Of a stretch of DNA of 64,000 nt, positions 56,745 to 64,000 are shown in pieces (position 1 is the stretch's first letter; each line of letters opens with the position of its first letter). The DNA comes from Cyclobacteriaceae bacterium. GTDB taxonomy: Bacteria > Bacteroidota > Bacteroidia > Cytophagales > Cyclobacteriaceae. Position numbers and translations under genes: made by a program. Where the stretch lies: positions 62,001 to 126,000 of the forward strand of contig CATQIH010000002.1 in NCBI GenBank assembly GCA_958296015.1, written 5' to 3'. The notes beneath the pieces were generated by a model. That model was not told the DNA's origin, made no database searches, and was given only the letters and a program-made list of their open reading frames with translations.

Positions 56745-56968
56745 TAGACGCGGTCGGCTAGACGCGGTCGGCTAGACGCGGTCGGCTAGACGCGGTCGGC
56801 TAGACGCGGTCGGCTAGACGCGGTCGGCTAGACGCGGTCGGCTAGACGCGGTCGGCTAGACGCGGTCGGCTAGACGCGGTCGGCTAGACGCGGTCGGCTA
56901 GACGCGGTCGGCTAGACGCGGTCGGCTAGACGCGGTCGGCTAGACGCGGTCGGCTAGACGCGGTCGGC
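56745..56968. repeat. Perfect 14-bp tandem array, 16 copies
   Basis: TAGACGCGGTCGGC repeated 16 times without a mismatch from 56745 to 56968. The unit is GC-rich in an AT-rich neighbourhood. Near-copies (TTAGACGCGGTTGGC, CGCGTCTTGCCGA) occur singly around 54010 and 54107. Perfect identity implies very recent expansion by slippage, so the copy number is probably variable between isolates. Confidence 0.98.
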
Positions 56969-57134
56969 TAAACAGAGAGAATAAAACTGCTTGAATTAAG
57001 TTAGCGTTGCAATCATTTTGTCAGAGCATGGACAATAACTGAAAACCGCTTGTGCAATGGCGTGGGATGCCCCGCGTATATCTGCTTATTTTGTAGGCTA
57101 TACACCATATATAGCGTTTACACAATCGTTAGGT
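56968..57134 (+). repeat. Long direct repeat block, copy 2, ending in a hairpin core
   Basis: Second copy of the 54147-54300 block with about 85% identity by eye. The hairpin core (57051-57134) contains an extra 14 bp, TGGGATGCCCCGCG, inside GGCG|TATATC and ends ACACAATCGTTAGGT. GTTAGGT matches the integron core consensus GTTRRRY exactly. The next start codon is at 57165. Confidence 0.8.
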
Positions 57135-57164
57135 ATAACAAATCACATAAACTCAAAATAAAAA

Positions 57165-58661
57165 ATGAAAAGTATATCTCAAATTGAATCTATCGGTGGG
57201 ATAGATGCCGACAACGATGATTTATTGATAAGTTGTTTTCAAAACCATAATGCTTTTAAAGATGTAGTGGATTTCAAAAGATGTATCGTTATTGGCAGAA
57301 AAGGTACGGGTAAGACTGCAATATTTAAAAATATACTTATAGATAGGAATTTTGACAAATTTTCATTTGGTCATACATTTTCAGATTACCCTTGGCATCA
57401 TCATGATGTACAGGTAAAAATGGGAGTTCCTGATTTTGAAAGATATGTACATAGTTGGAAATATTTGATCCTAATAACTATTTCAAAAATATTGTTAAAC
57501 GAAGATCAGTCCATTCCCTATGATGATCGATCATTAGATTATTCATCTAAGATTGAAAGATTCATAATTGACTCTTATGGTTCTAGAAATCCAGATATAA
57601 CACAAATATTTACACCATCAAAAAGATTAAAAATTAAACCAAACCTTAATGTTGCTGGTGAACTGATAAGTGCAGATATTTCTTTAGAATAATTACCAAT
57701 TAATGATCTCCCAAAAATAATTCAGGAAGTAAATTCTAATCTGTCAGAATATATACTTTATAGCCTAAATCCAAAAAATAAATATTACATTTTATTCGAC
57801 CAGTTAGATCTAGGATTTGATCCAAATAGTCCGAATTATAGTGATAGATTAATTGGTTTATTACTAGCAGCAAAAGAAATCAACAACCTAGCAAAACAGC
57901 ATGGTCGTAATTTAGGAGTAGTCATTTTTCTCCGCGACGACATTTACAATAATTTAAAATTTGAAGATAAAAATAAACTTACTGTTGGCTACTCAACACA
58001 TATTGAGTGGGATATAAAGGGCAATCATACATTGAAAGAATTGGTTGAACTAAGATTAACTGAGTTGCTTTCAGAAAATGAAAATGAAAAAATAAAATGG
58101 GAAGATGTATTTGATGAAACCCAACAAATGACCGGTAAACAGGAAAAATACAATTATATAACAGATAGAACTTTTTTGAGACCAAGAGATATTATTCAAT
58201 TCTGTAACGAAACCTTAAATGTCCATAAAATAAATTCATCCGAAGAAGACAAAATTAATAACGATGATATTTATAAAGCTAAAGATGAGTACGGAAACTA
58301 CTTATTGAACGAATTAGACGATGAGATTCATAAACATATTTTAAACTACGAACTATTGCTAGAAATTTTAAAGTCTATTGGTTATTATCAGTTTGACCTA
58401 GAGGATTTTAAATTTGCTTCAAAAACTAAAAACTATAGTGCACTGTCGGAGACAACTGAAGTTGATTCCTTAAAAGATTTATTCGAATTTTCAATTCTTG
58501 GATATTATCGTGCTGGTGGAAGCGGATTTGGAGGTTCAGAATATGTTTTTAAATACAAAGATTTAAATGCTAGATTCGATGAAAATGCTAGGACCTTTAG
58601 AGTTCATCCTGGTTTGATTGAAGTTTTGCGTTTGAAAAGAACTACTAAACCAAAGCCGTAA
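57165..58661 (+). pseudogene. Sll1717-type P-loop ATPase with one in-frame stop codon
   Basis: Reads MKSISQIESIGGIDADNDDL and then Walker A IGRKGTGKTAIF (G44 to T51). A TAA at 57690-57692 ends the first 175 codons. The same frame then stays open for 323 codons with Walker B-like YYILFDQLDLGF (57783 onward), VVIFLRDDIY and FLRPRDIIQFCN, ending at 58661. This fits the P-loop ATPase Sll1717/FunZ family (~490 aa). A single nonsense change explains the break. The gene carries no other visible lesion, so the mutation looks recent, unless it reflects a sequencing error or recoding. The family often occurs in defence and mobile regions. Confidence 0.85.
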
Positions 58662-58961
58662 GATTTACTATACACCCGCTTGAGCGCATATCCATGCGTT
58701 CTTCATCTTGCAGGGCATTTTTAATGCCTTTATACATGCAACTTAGCAAAATAATTGAACCCTATCCAGCCCATCATGTTTGCTGGCAGTAAATTATGCA
58801 AAAATAATGTAGCTTAGGATTCGTTAGGAAATAACTTGTACAAAAAATTATTTTAAATTATTGATATTCAAAACTTTGACATCATAAAAAGTAATACTTA
58901 TTATCTGGTCATTACACGTAAGTTAAATAAAACAGAATTTATATCTTAGATTAAAAAGGAC
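58662..58961. other. Intergenic region after the ATPase gene
   Basis: About 300 bp. The 68-bp two-hairpin repeat (58675-58742) is followed by AT-rich sequence. GATTCGTTAGGAAATAAC at 58817 loosely resembles the hairpin core of the other cassettes but no paired arm is clear. No coding signal. Confidence 0.5.
58675..58742. repeat. 68-bp post-gene two-hairpin repeat, copy 2
   Basis: CCCGCTTGAGCGCATATCCA to TTTATACATGCAAC, starting 14 bp after the ATPase stop codon. It matches the copy at 55693-55760 with few base changes. Stems CGCAT/ATGCG and GGCATT/AATGCC are intact. Confidence 0.8.
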
Positions 58962-59195
58962 ATGGAATATATCACAGACAGAATTACAATAGATTCTGAT
59001 CTCTGTAATGGTAAGCCAACAATCAGAGGCAAAAGAATCACGGTACAAACTGTTTTAGAGTTTTTAAGTGCCGGAGATGGTAAAGAAGAAATTTTGGAAG
59101 CATATCCGTCTTTAGAGCCTGAAGATATTGATGCCTGTTTAAAATTTGCTTCTAAGTTAATGGGGAATCATTACGATATCCGCACTATAGCATGA
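58962..59195 (+). CDS. DUF433 family antitoxin
   Basis: 77 residues matching DUF433: ITIDSDLCNGKPTIRGKRIT, VQTVLEFLSAGDGKEEILEA, YPSLEPEDIDACLKFASKLM. This helix-turn-helix family acts as antitoxin to DUF5615/PIN-like partners. The stop overlaps the next start by four bases (ATGA), which supports a toxin-antitoxin operon. Confidence 0.93.
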   Translation: MEYITDRITIDSDLCNGKPTIRGKRITVQTVLEFLSAGDGKEEILEAYPSLEPEDIDACLKFASKLMGNHYDIRTIA

Positions 59196-59533
59196 TAGAA
59201 TTTCTGGTCGATGTAAACCTCCCTTACAAATTTAAGCTCTGGCATAATGAGCGATTTCAGCATGTCAGAGAGATCAATGACGAATGGAGTGATAGTCAGA
59301 TTTGGCAATATGCCAAGAAAAGAAGTTTGACCATTGTTACTAAAGATGTTGATTTTTCTAATCGTATCATTACAGCGGAACCGCCACCGAAAGTAATTCA
59401 TTTGAGGATAGGCAATATGAAACTTGCAGAATTTCGGTATTTTATGCTCACCAATTGGGAAGAGATGGAACGAATGAGTGCTAATCACAAACTGGTAGAT
59501 GTTTACATAGACAGAATTATAGGAATAGACTAA
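59192..59533 (+). CDS. DUF5615 PIN-like toxin
   Basis: 113 residues beginning MIEFLVDVNLPYKFKLWHNE, with acidic residues in LVDVNLP, DEWSDSQIWQYAKKRS and TIVTKDVDFSNRI, typical of the DUF5615 (Mut7-C-like) PIN fold. Proposed to be a ribonuclease toxin neutralised by the DUF433 protein it overlaps. The AACGGCCATGC repeat follows 28 bp after its stop. Confidence 0.92.
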   Translation: MIEFLVDVNLPYKFKLWHNERFQHVREINDEWSDSQIWQYAKKRSLTIVTKDVDFSNRIITAEPPPKVIHLRIGNMKLAEFRYFMLTNWEEMERMSANHKLVDVYIDRIIGID

Positions 59534-59963
59534 TATACAAAGCCTACGCCCAGTAATATGCAACGGCCATGCCTTTTAAAACGTATTTGGAAGCTTGTTG
59601 CTTCAAATACTCGAAAATGAAACATGAGCAAAATACGCAAACAAACCCGCCCCGGCTGTACCTGGCCGTTGGCGGTTACGAATTCATCATACTTTGAGAA
59701 AAGGAGTTGAGGTTACTTTCATCTAAAATATAGGGAATTACAAATCCAGTATTGTGAAACAATCTAATTTCTTTCACTCAGTGCACATTTGCCATTTCAT
59801 ACAAACCAACGGTAAAGCCAAATGTAAAAGGGGCACCAAGTCAACGCGCGACAAAGCCACCCGGTGGGACACCACCCGGTGAGGTACCACTCCTGACTTC
59901 CATCTCCGACTTTTTGTTCTACGGTGGTCGGTTTCCGGTTTTCTGTCTCTAGTACCCATTCTA
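59534..59963. other. Intergenic region between toxin pair and DUF445 gene
   Basis: About 430 bp. The hairpin repeat 59562-59677 is followed by AT-rich sequence and a GC-rich stretch with two direct CCACCCGGTGRG copies near 59858-59883, then pyrimidine-rich sequence (CGGTGGTCGGTTTCCGG) like that near 22250. No credible gene. Confidence 0.5.
59562..59677. repeat. Post-gene imperfect hairpin repeat, copy 2
   Basis: Outer arms AACGGCCA (59562-59569) and TGGCCGTT (59663-59670) pair perfectly. An inner stem GTATTTGGAAGC (59583-59594) pairs with GCTTCAAATAC (59600-59610) and leaves one unpaired G. It shares AACGGCCATGC and CGCAAACAAACC with the copy at 44680. An unpaired base in the stem and the position just after a gene are attC-like traits. 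Confidence 0.7.
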
Positions 59964-60557
59964 TTACAACTGTAGCAACGCTATCTGGATCAGGCCAATG
60001 ATGAAGCCGAGAACGCCGCCCAGGATTTCAATGAACCTGAATTCTTTGCTCATGATGGAGTAAAGGATTTCTTCCAGCTTGTCGGAAGAAAAGGCCACTA
60101 CCTTGTCATATACAATCTTTTCCACATCCACTTCGGTCTCTATCTTCTGGACAAAGATACTGATCATCTCAGGCAGCATCTGCTGTATCTCCAGCATCAG
60201 CGTGGTTTTGATCTGTGCTTTGAGTTCGTCGTTGAGGAACATGGCAAACATGGGCATCGCTTCTACGAGTTTGGTATCCAAAAAATGATCTATCTTCTGG
60301 GAAATCACCTCGTTGATCTCATCGTGCCTTTCAGGTGCCTGAATAGCTTGTTTGATGTCCTGTACCGAAAAAAGCTCATTGGCTACGATAGCTCCCAGTC
60401 TTTCTGCCAGAATTTTTTGTCTTTTAGGGAAGATGCCCTGAATTTCTAAAAATAATACCTTAACTTTCTCACGCGGGTGAAAAAGCATCTTAATAGCGAT
60501 GTAATTGGTAATCCAGCCCGTAAGAGCAGCAATAATGGGCAGTGTGAGTAAAATCAT
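59964..60557 (-). CDS. DUF445 family membrane protein
   Basis: 197 residues with hydrophobic ends (PIIAALTGWITNYIAIKMLF, GGVLGFIIGLIQIALLQL) and an amphipathic centre (FPKRQKILAERLGAIVANEL, ISIFVQKIETEVDVEKI). TGWITNYIAIKMLFHP is the DUF445 (YheB-like) signature. It is membrane-associated and of unknown function. A promoter-like pair lies upstream at 60591-60622. Confidence 0.9.
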   Translation of the reverse strand: MILLTLPIIAALTGWITNYIAIKMLFHPREKVKVLFLEIQGIFPKRQKILAERLGAIVANELFSVQDIKQAIQAPERHDEINEVISQKIDHFLDTKLVEAMPMFAMFLNDELKAQIKTTLMLEIQQMLPEMISIFVQKIETEVDVEKIVYDKVVAFSSDKLEEILYSIMSKEFRFIEILGGVLGFIIGLIQIALLQL

Positions 60558-60590
60558 GTATTTCTGCGTGTTGTGTTGTTAAGTTAATCT

Positions 60591-60622
60591 GTAAAATTAT
60601 GTAAACTCACGGTATTGGCAAA
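60591..60622 (-). promoter_or_regulatory. Candidate Bacteroidota promoter for the DUF445 gene
   Basis: On the reverse strand TTTG (within the complement of 60617-60622) and TAATTTTA (complement of 60592-60599) are separated by about 19 bp. This fits TTTG/N19/TAnnTTTG with one mismatch. The leader to the start codon would be about 35 bp. Confidence 0.5.
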
Positions 60623-60728
60623 TGGAAAATGGCCGCTGTAAAACGGAAGTCCGAAGTTGGAAGTTTTTTACTCCGTTCATCCGTCTTCCAGTCTTCCATC
60701 TATCTATATCCAACAACTAACTTATGCT

Positions 60729-62060
60729 ATGAAAAACAATTTCAATCGACGGGATTTTATCAGGTCTGTAGGACTTACAGGAGCAGGCATCACTTTTTTG
60801 GGCAGTGGCATATCTTTCGGGCAGAATGCACCCAACAAAAAGCTGATAGTAGCCATTATGGGCGTAAACGGACGAGGCATGGCCCACGTGCATGAACTAG
60901 GCATATTGCCAGGCGTAGAGATCGCCTACATTTGCGATGTAGACAGCCGGGCAGCCGCCAAGGCCATAGAGCATGTAGTCTCTCTCAATACCCAAAAGAA
61001 AAAGCCCAAAGGCGTGACAGATTTCCGCAAGGCACTGGACGATAAGGACGTGGATGCGCTCGTGATTGCCGCACCCGACCACTGGCATATGCCTGCCTCG
61101 GTGATCGCTATGGATGCTGGTAAGCATGTGTATGTAGAAAAACCCTGTGGACATAATCCTGAAGAAGGAGAAATGCTGGTAGAAGCGCAAAAAAAATACG
61201 GCAAAGTGGTGCAAATGGGCAACCAGCAGCGTTCCGCTCCCGAATCTATCCAGGCCATTCAGGAAATCAAAGATGGGGTTGTGGGCAATCCGTATTTTGC
61301 CAAAACCTGGTACGCCAATACCCGGGATTCTATTGGCAACGGTAAAAAAACAGCCGTGCCCGAGTGGCTCGACTATGAGCTGTGGCAAGGACCTGCTCCC
61401 AGAGAACCCTACCAGGATAACCTGATCCACTACAACTGGCACTGGTTTAAAAACTGGGGTACCGGCGAAATATGCAACAATGGTACCCATGAAATAGATG
61501 TCGCCCGATGGGCATTGGGCGTGGATTATCCCACCCAGGTAAGCTCACAGGGCGGACGCTACCAGTTTGACGACGACTGGCAGTTTTGCGATACCCAGGT
61601 AGTCAGCTACGAGTTTGATGGCGACAAAACCATCACCTGGGAAGGCCGAAGCTGCAATGGACGTGGCGTAGAAGGCAGGGGCAGAGGTACTGCCATCTAT
61701 GGCTCGGAGGGTACCATGATTCTGGATCGGGACGGCTATGAAATCTACGATTATAAAAACAACAAAGTCAAAGAAGTGAAGGCAAGCGACAAAGCGGCTT
61801 CTATGGACACCCGTGGCGGTGATAAAATGACTTCCCTGCACCTGCAAAACTTCATGAAGGCAGTGACAGACGGCGAAAAGCTTCATTCACCCATCAGCGA
61901 GGGGCACGTTAGCGTATTACTATGCCATTTGGGTAACATTTCCCAGACAACAGGCCGCACATTGCAGTGCGATCCTAAAGACGGACATATCAAAGACGAT
62001 AAGGAAGCCATGAAAATGTGGAGCCGTGAATATGCGCCTGACTGGGAACCTAAAATCTGA
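60729..62060 (+). CDS. Gfo/Idh/MocA-family oxidoreductase with Tat signal
   Basis: 443 residues from MKNNFNRRDFIRSVGLTGAG, a twin-arginine signal followed by ITFLGSGISFGQ. The start at 60729 is preferred over the upstream ATG at 60657 because it begins the Tat signal. The NAD(P)-binding fold appears as LIVAIMGVNGRGMAHVHELG and ALVIAAPDHWHMPASVIAMD, then KHVYVEKPCGHNPEEGEM, with the catalytic-type EKP lysine and the later GTGEICNNGTHEIDVARWAL. This periplasmic group oxidises or epimerises sugars and glycosides. An intrinsic terminator follows 8 bp after the stop. Confidence 0.93.
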   Translation: MKNNFNRRDFIRSVGLTGAGITFLGSGISFGQNAPNKKLIVAIMGVNGRGMAHVHELGILPGVEIAYICDVDSRAAAKAIEHVVSLNTQKKKPKGVTDFRKALDDKDVDALVIAAPDHWHMPASVIAMDAGKHVYVEKPCGHNPEEGEMLVEAQKKYGKVVQMGNQQRSAPESIQAIQEIKDGVVGNPYFAKTWYANTRDSIGNGKKTAVPEWLDYELWQGPAPREPYQDNLIHYNWHWFKNWGTGEICNNGTHEIDVARWALGVDYPTQVSSQGGRYQFDDDWQFCDTQVVSYEFDGDKTITWEGRSCNGRGVEGRGRGTAIYGSEGTMILDRDGYEIYDYKNNKVKEVKASDKAASMDTRGGDKMTSLHLQNFMKAVTDGEKLHSPISEGHVSVLLCHLGNISQTTGRTLQCDPKDGHIKDDKEAMKMWSREYAPDWEPKI

Positions 62061-62068
62061 TAAGCATA

Positions 62069-62098
62069 AAAAAGCCCCTGACAGTAGGGGCTTTTTTT
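62069..62098. terminator. Bidirectional intrinsic terminator
   Basis: AAAGCCCCT at 62071-62079 pairs with AGGGGCTTT at 62086-62094 (6-base loop). It has a T-run on the right and an A-run on the left, so it can end transcripts from both convergent genes. Confidence 0.92.
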
Positions 62099-62127
62099 AT
62101 CATAACGTTTGGGTGTTACATGGAAGA

Positions 62128-62454
62128 TCAGTTCCTGTTTTTGTAAGAAATATTCAGCAGGCTTCTGTCTTTGATAGCTCTGTCCTTATTGTCTTGCTCA
62201 ATTTTTTTGTAATTCTCTATTTCAATGTCTTCCAACTTCTTGATCTGGCGGGCGCACTCATTGAGCAAACCAATTTCTACCAAGTCAAATTCTTCTTCGG
62301 AAATAAGTACAAAGGCTACTTCCTGAGTATGTTCTTCTTCAGGTTCTTCGCAAACACTGTGCTTGCTAAATTCATATCCATAGTCGGTTAGTAGTTTTTC
62401 AAACTTTTTCTCTACCTTTTTTTCTATGGTTACACTTAATGTCTGCATATGCAA
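62128..62454 (-). CDS. Acidic protein of unknown function (about 108 aa)
   Basis: Starts MHMQTLSVTIEKKVEKKFEK (or at the second Met). Rich in Glu and Lys: CEEPEEEHTQEVAF, LVEIGLLNECARQIKKLEDI. It has no signal peptide or membrane helix. Convergent with the oxidoreductase and sharing its terminator. I do not recognise a family. Confidence 0.6.
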   Translation of the reverse strand: MHMQTLSVTIEKKVEKKFEKLLTDYGYEFSKHSVCEEPEEEHTQEVAFVLISEEEFDLVEIGLLNECARQIKKLEDIEIENYKKIEQDNKDRAIKDRSLLNISYKNRN

Positions 62455-62718
62455 GTCATTTAAATTTTGAGATCGGGTGCCAAGGTATACATTTGAAATT
62501 GCTACTTCAATTAATTACAATAAATATTAATACAAAGTAAGATTGGTCTATAAAGTAGCAGGAAATATAACACGTAGGTGAAAAACTAGCACACCTCAAA
62601 AAAATATTATATGGATAATCTACTCACGGATATACAAGCCTTCTTGTTGTTAACGGCCCATAAGCATGTTAGTTATCGATACAAGCTAATATGCTTTTAA
62701 TTACACAATTATTTTTGT

Positions 62719-63156
62719 TTAGTCAAGTGTATCGCCTGTTTTTGTTGAATTATCTTCAATGATGGATTTAGCACGGGCATATACTGTCCTGGGAAGATAG
62801 TTTCCATCCTTTTTGGCATCTTGTAAAAAAAGCTGAATAAGTTCTTTATTTTTCATTTCTGCTATCTTTTGCATCAGCATTTCTTCGCGCAGCTTATCAA
62901 AACTGGCCTGATGCAGGGCTTCTTCATCTTCAAACTTTTTAGCAAAGACATGCCTGAGTGAATATTTTAGATTAAAAGTAGCCCTGCTCATCAAGATAAA
63001 GCATATGGCATCGAGGATGCCTATCAGAAAAGGAACAAGCGTCCAGCAAAAAACCAGGTACAACCAGCCATATTTCGGCTGACCAAGATAGAAACGGTGG
63101 ATACCAAAACCGCCGAAAAAAAACGCAAGGACGATGGTTAATAGCTTATTTTTCAT
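62719..63156 (-). CDS. TM2 domain-containing membrane protein (145 aa)
   Basis: The TM2 signature appears at the start: LLTIVLAFFFGGFGIHRFYL, GQPKYGWLYLVFCWTL and PFLIGILDAICFILMS, two helices linked by a short turn. A hydrophilic tail (~80-145) contains EEALHQASFDKLREEMLMQK. Function unknown. The 264-bp gap to the previous reverse-strand gene and the 230-bp gap before its start hold no other feature. Confidence 0.9.
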   Translation of the reverse strand: MKNKLLTIVLAFFFGGFGIHRFYLGQPKYGWLYLVFCWTLVPFLIGILDAICFILMSRATFNLKYSLRHVFAKKFEDEEALHQASFDKLREEMLMQKIAEMKNKELIQLFLQDAKKDGNYLPRTVYARAKSIIEDNSTKTGDTLD

Positions 63157-63386
63157 TTTACAGGCTCCATGTTTGAACTGACAATAACTTTAAATAAAAT
63201 GATTTATGGAAGATCAATGTGCAATAAGATAGCCAAAAAGACTTTTTCTCAGCATTTTGTGGTTAAGCAGGTAAGAAGAATAACAAGTATCCATAAAAAA
63301 CAGCATAAGTCTGATGTTTTGATTATAAAGCTCTGAAATATTTGACTTATATTGGTTCAACTGACAACATAAAATCCTGATATCTT

Positions 63387-63953
63387 ATGCCAGAAGTATT
63401 TCTCCCTCCTGCAAAAGGAGACTTATTAATCTCCGAACCTTTTTTACCAGACCCAAATTTTGAACGTTCTGTGATATTGCTCTGCGAACACAACGCAGAA
63501 GGATCGCTGGGCTTCGTACTCAACAAACCTACCGACCTTAAACTACAGGACGCACTGGATGAAGTCTCTGATTTTGACAAAACTTTGTACACAGGTGGCC
63601 CTGTGCAGAGAGACACCCTGCATTTCATTCACAAGTCTGCGGTGCTGGCCGATCGGGCAGAACACTTAGGCAACGGCATTTACTGGGGCGGAGATTTCGA
63701 AAAACTACTTACCATGATGAACACCCGGCAGATTTCCCCTGAGGAATTAAAATTTTTTGTTGGATATTCCGGCTGGGCTGCCGGACAGCTGGAAGCTGAG
63801 CTTAAACAAAACTCGTGGATCGTCTGCAAAGCCGCCTCAGAGCAGCAGGTATTCCGGATGTCTCCGGATATGTTGTGGCGGCAGATTCTGGCCAGTATGG
63901 GCGGAAAATTCAAGATGTATTCGAATTATCCGATAGACCCTAGATTAAACTGA
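63387..63953 (+). CDS. YqgE/AlgH family protein (DUF179)
   Basis: 188 residues with the family blocks KGDLLISEPFLPDPNFERSV, ILLCEHNAEGSLGFVLNKPT, YTGGPVQRDTLHFIH and FFVGYSGWAAGQLEAELKQN. This conserved cytoplasmic protein has no settled function, although AlgH has been linked to alginate regulation in Pseudomonas. The length and the C-terminus KMYSNYPIDPRLN are complete. It stands alone at the right edge. Confidence 0.95.
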   Translation: MPEVFLPPAKGDLLISEPFLPDPNFERSVILLCEHNAEGSLGFVLNKPTDLKLQDALDEVSDFDKTLYTGGPVQRDTLHFIHKSAVLADRAEHLGNGIYWGGDFEKLLTMMNTRQISPEELKFFVGYSGWAAGQLEAELKQNSWIVCKAASEQQVFRMSPDMLWRQILASMGGKFKMYSNYPIDPRLN

Positions 63954-64000
63954 AAATTTATTAATTTTGTTGGTAGTAGTTCTTGTAGAACAAATTGATA

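Larger units (their letters stand above)
56706..57164. other. Intergenic region: tandem array and direct repeat copy 2
   Basis: About 460 bp. A GATCCCTAACGGGAT hairpin arm at 56719 is followed by the 14-bp array and the second copy of the long direct repeat ending in a hairpin core, all listed separately. No gene. The next start codon is ~30 bp beyond the core. Confidence 0.6.

Noticed and set aside
42051-57134. A confirmed chromosomal integron
   Set aside because: No integron integrase or attI is visible and only one core matches GTTRRRY exactly. Kept as a hypothesis in the findings.
59774-59959. Arg-rich 61-residue frame before the DUF445 gene
   Set aside because: It reads through GC-rich direct repeats and a pyrimidine tract; the composition is that of non-coding DNA.

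Overview
The window looks like chromosomal DNA of a Bacteroidota member, most likely a Cytophagales-type soil or marine polymer degrader. Signs are a SusC/SusD pair with an ECF sigma factor and FecR, a glycoside hydrolase with a C-terminal type IX secretion sorting domain, RHS/YD-repeat giants of the Bacteroidota type, family markers such as DUF2805 and Lacal_2735, Bacteroidota -7 boxes (TAnnTTTG) and a general lack of Shine-Dalgarno sequences. No rRNA, tRNA, CRISPR array or prophage was recognised.

Layout. 1-6.9 kb: the 5' part of aconitase (reverse), a 42-bp repeat array, an esterase lipoprotein, a small coiled-coil protein, a Bacteroidota protein usually labelled asparagine synthetase B, and a discoidin-domain lipoprotein. 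6.9-18.1 kb (reverse): an apparent operon of a 2228-residue propeller-LRR-RHS protein with a putative metallopeptidase tip, a small lipoprotein (immunity candidate), an outer-membrane barrel and a second YD-repeat protein. 18.6-22 kb: a coiled-coil/barrel protein and a sialate O-acetylesterase. 22.3-36.5 kb (reverse): a polysaccharide utilisation locus, transcribed as ECF sigma, FecR, SusC, SusD, GH76 alpha-mannanase, followed by a DUF1080/PA14 protein and a propeller-cytochrome c protein with their own likely promoter. 36.6-41.6 kb: two NAD(P)-binding reductases, an HxlR regulator, a barrel-like lipoprotein, TruA and a D-aminoacylase-type lipoprotein.

41.6-45 kb and 53.5-59.7 kb are accessory, repeat-rich and AT-rich. 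They hold decayed genes (DUF4369, DUF2971, Sll1717-type ATPase), an IS200/IS605-type element, a 44-bp palindromic insertion flanked by 18-bp direct repeats, a 390-bp tandem duplication, a 16-copy 14-bp array, a VapBC pair, a DUF433/DUF5615 pair and a HEPN-like protein. Short imperfect-hairpin repeats sit just upstream or just downstream of these genes, as attC sites do around integron cassettes, but no integrase is present here. Between the two accessory stretches (45-53.5 kb) are ordinary genes: DUF2805, small coiled-coil proteins, serine dehydratase, DUF4267, a Crp-type regulator and a RecB-like helicase with a degenerate nuclease motif. The right end (60-64 kb) carries DUF445, a Tat-exported Gfo/Idh/MocA oxidoreductase, an acidic orphan, a TM2 protein and YqgE/AlgH.

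The most unusual signals are three unrelated intergenic repeat arrays that share a ~42-bp (or 21-bp) period, the domain architecture and tip of the giant RHS protein, and the cassette-like arrangement of accessory genes with hairpin repeats.
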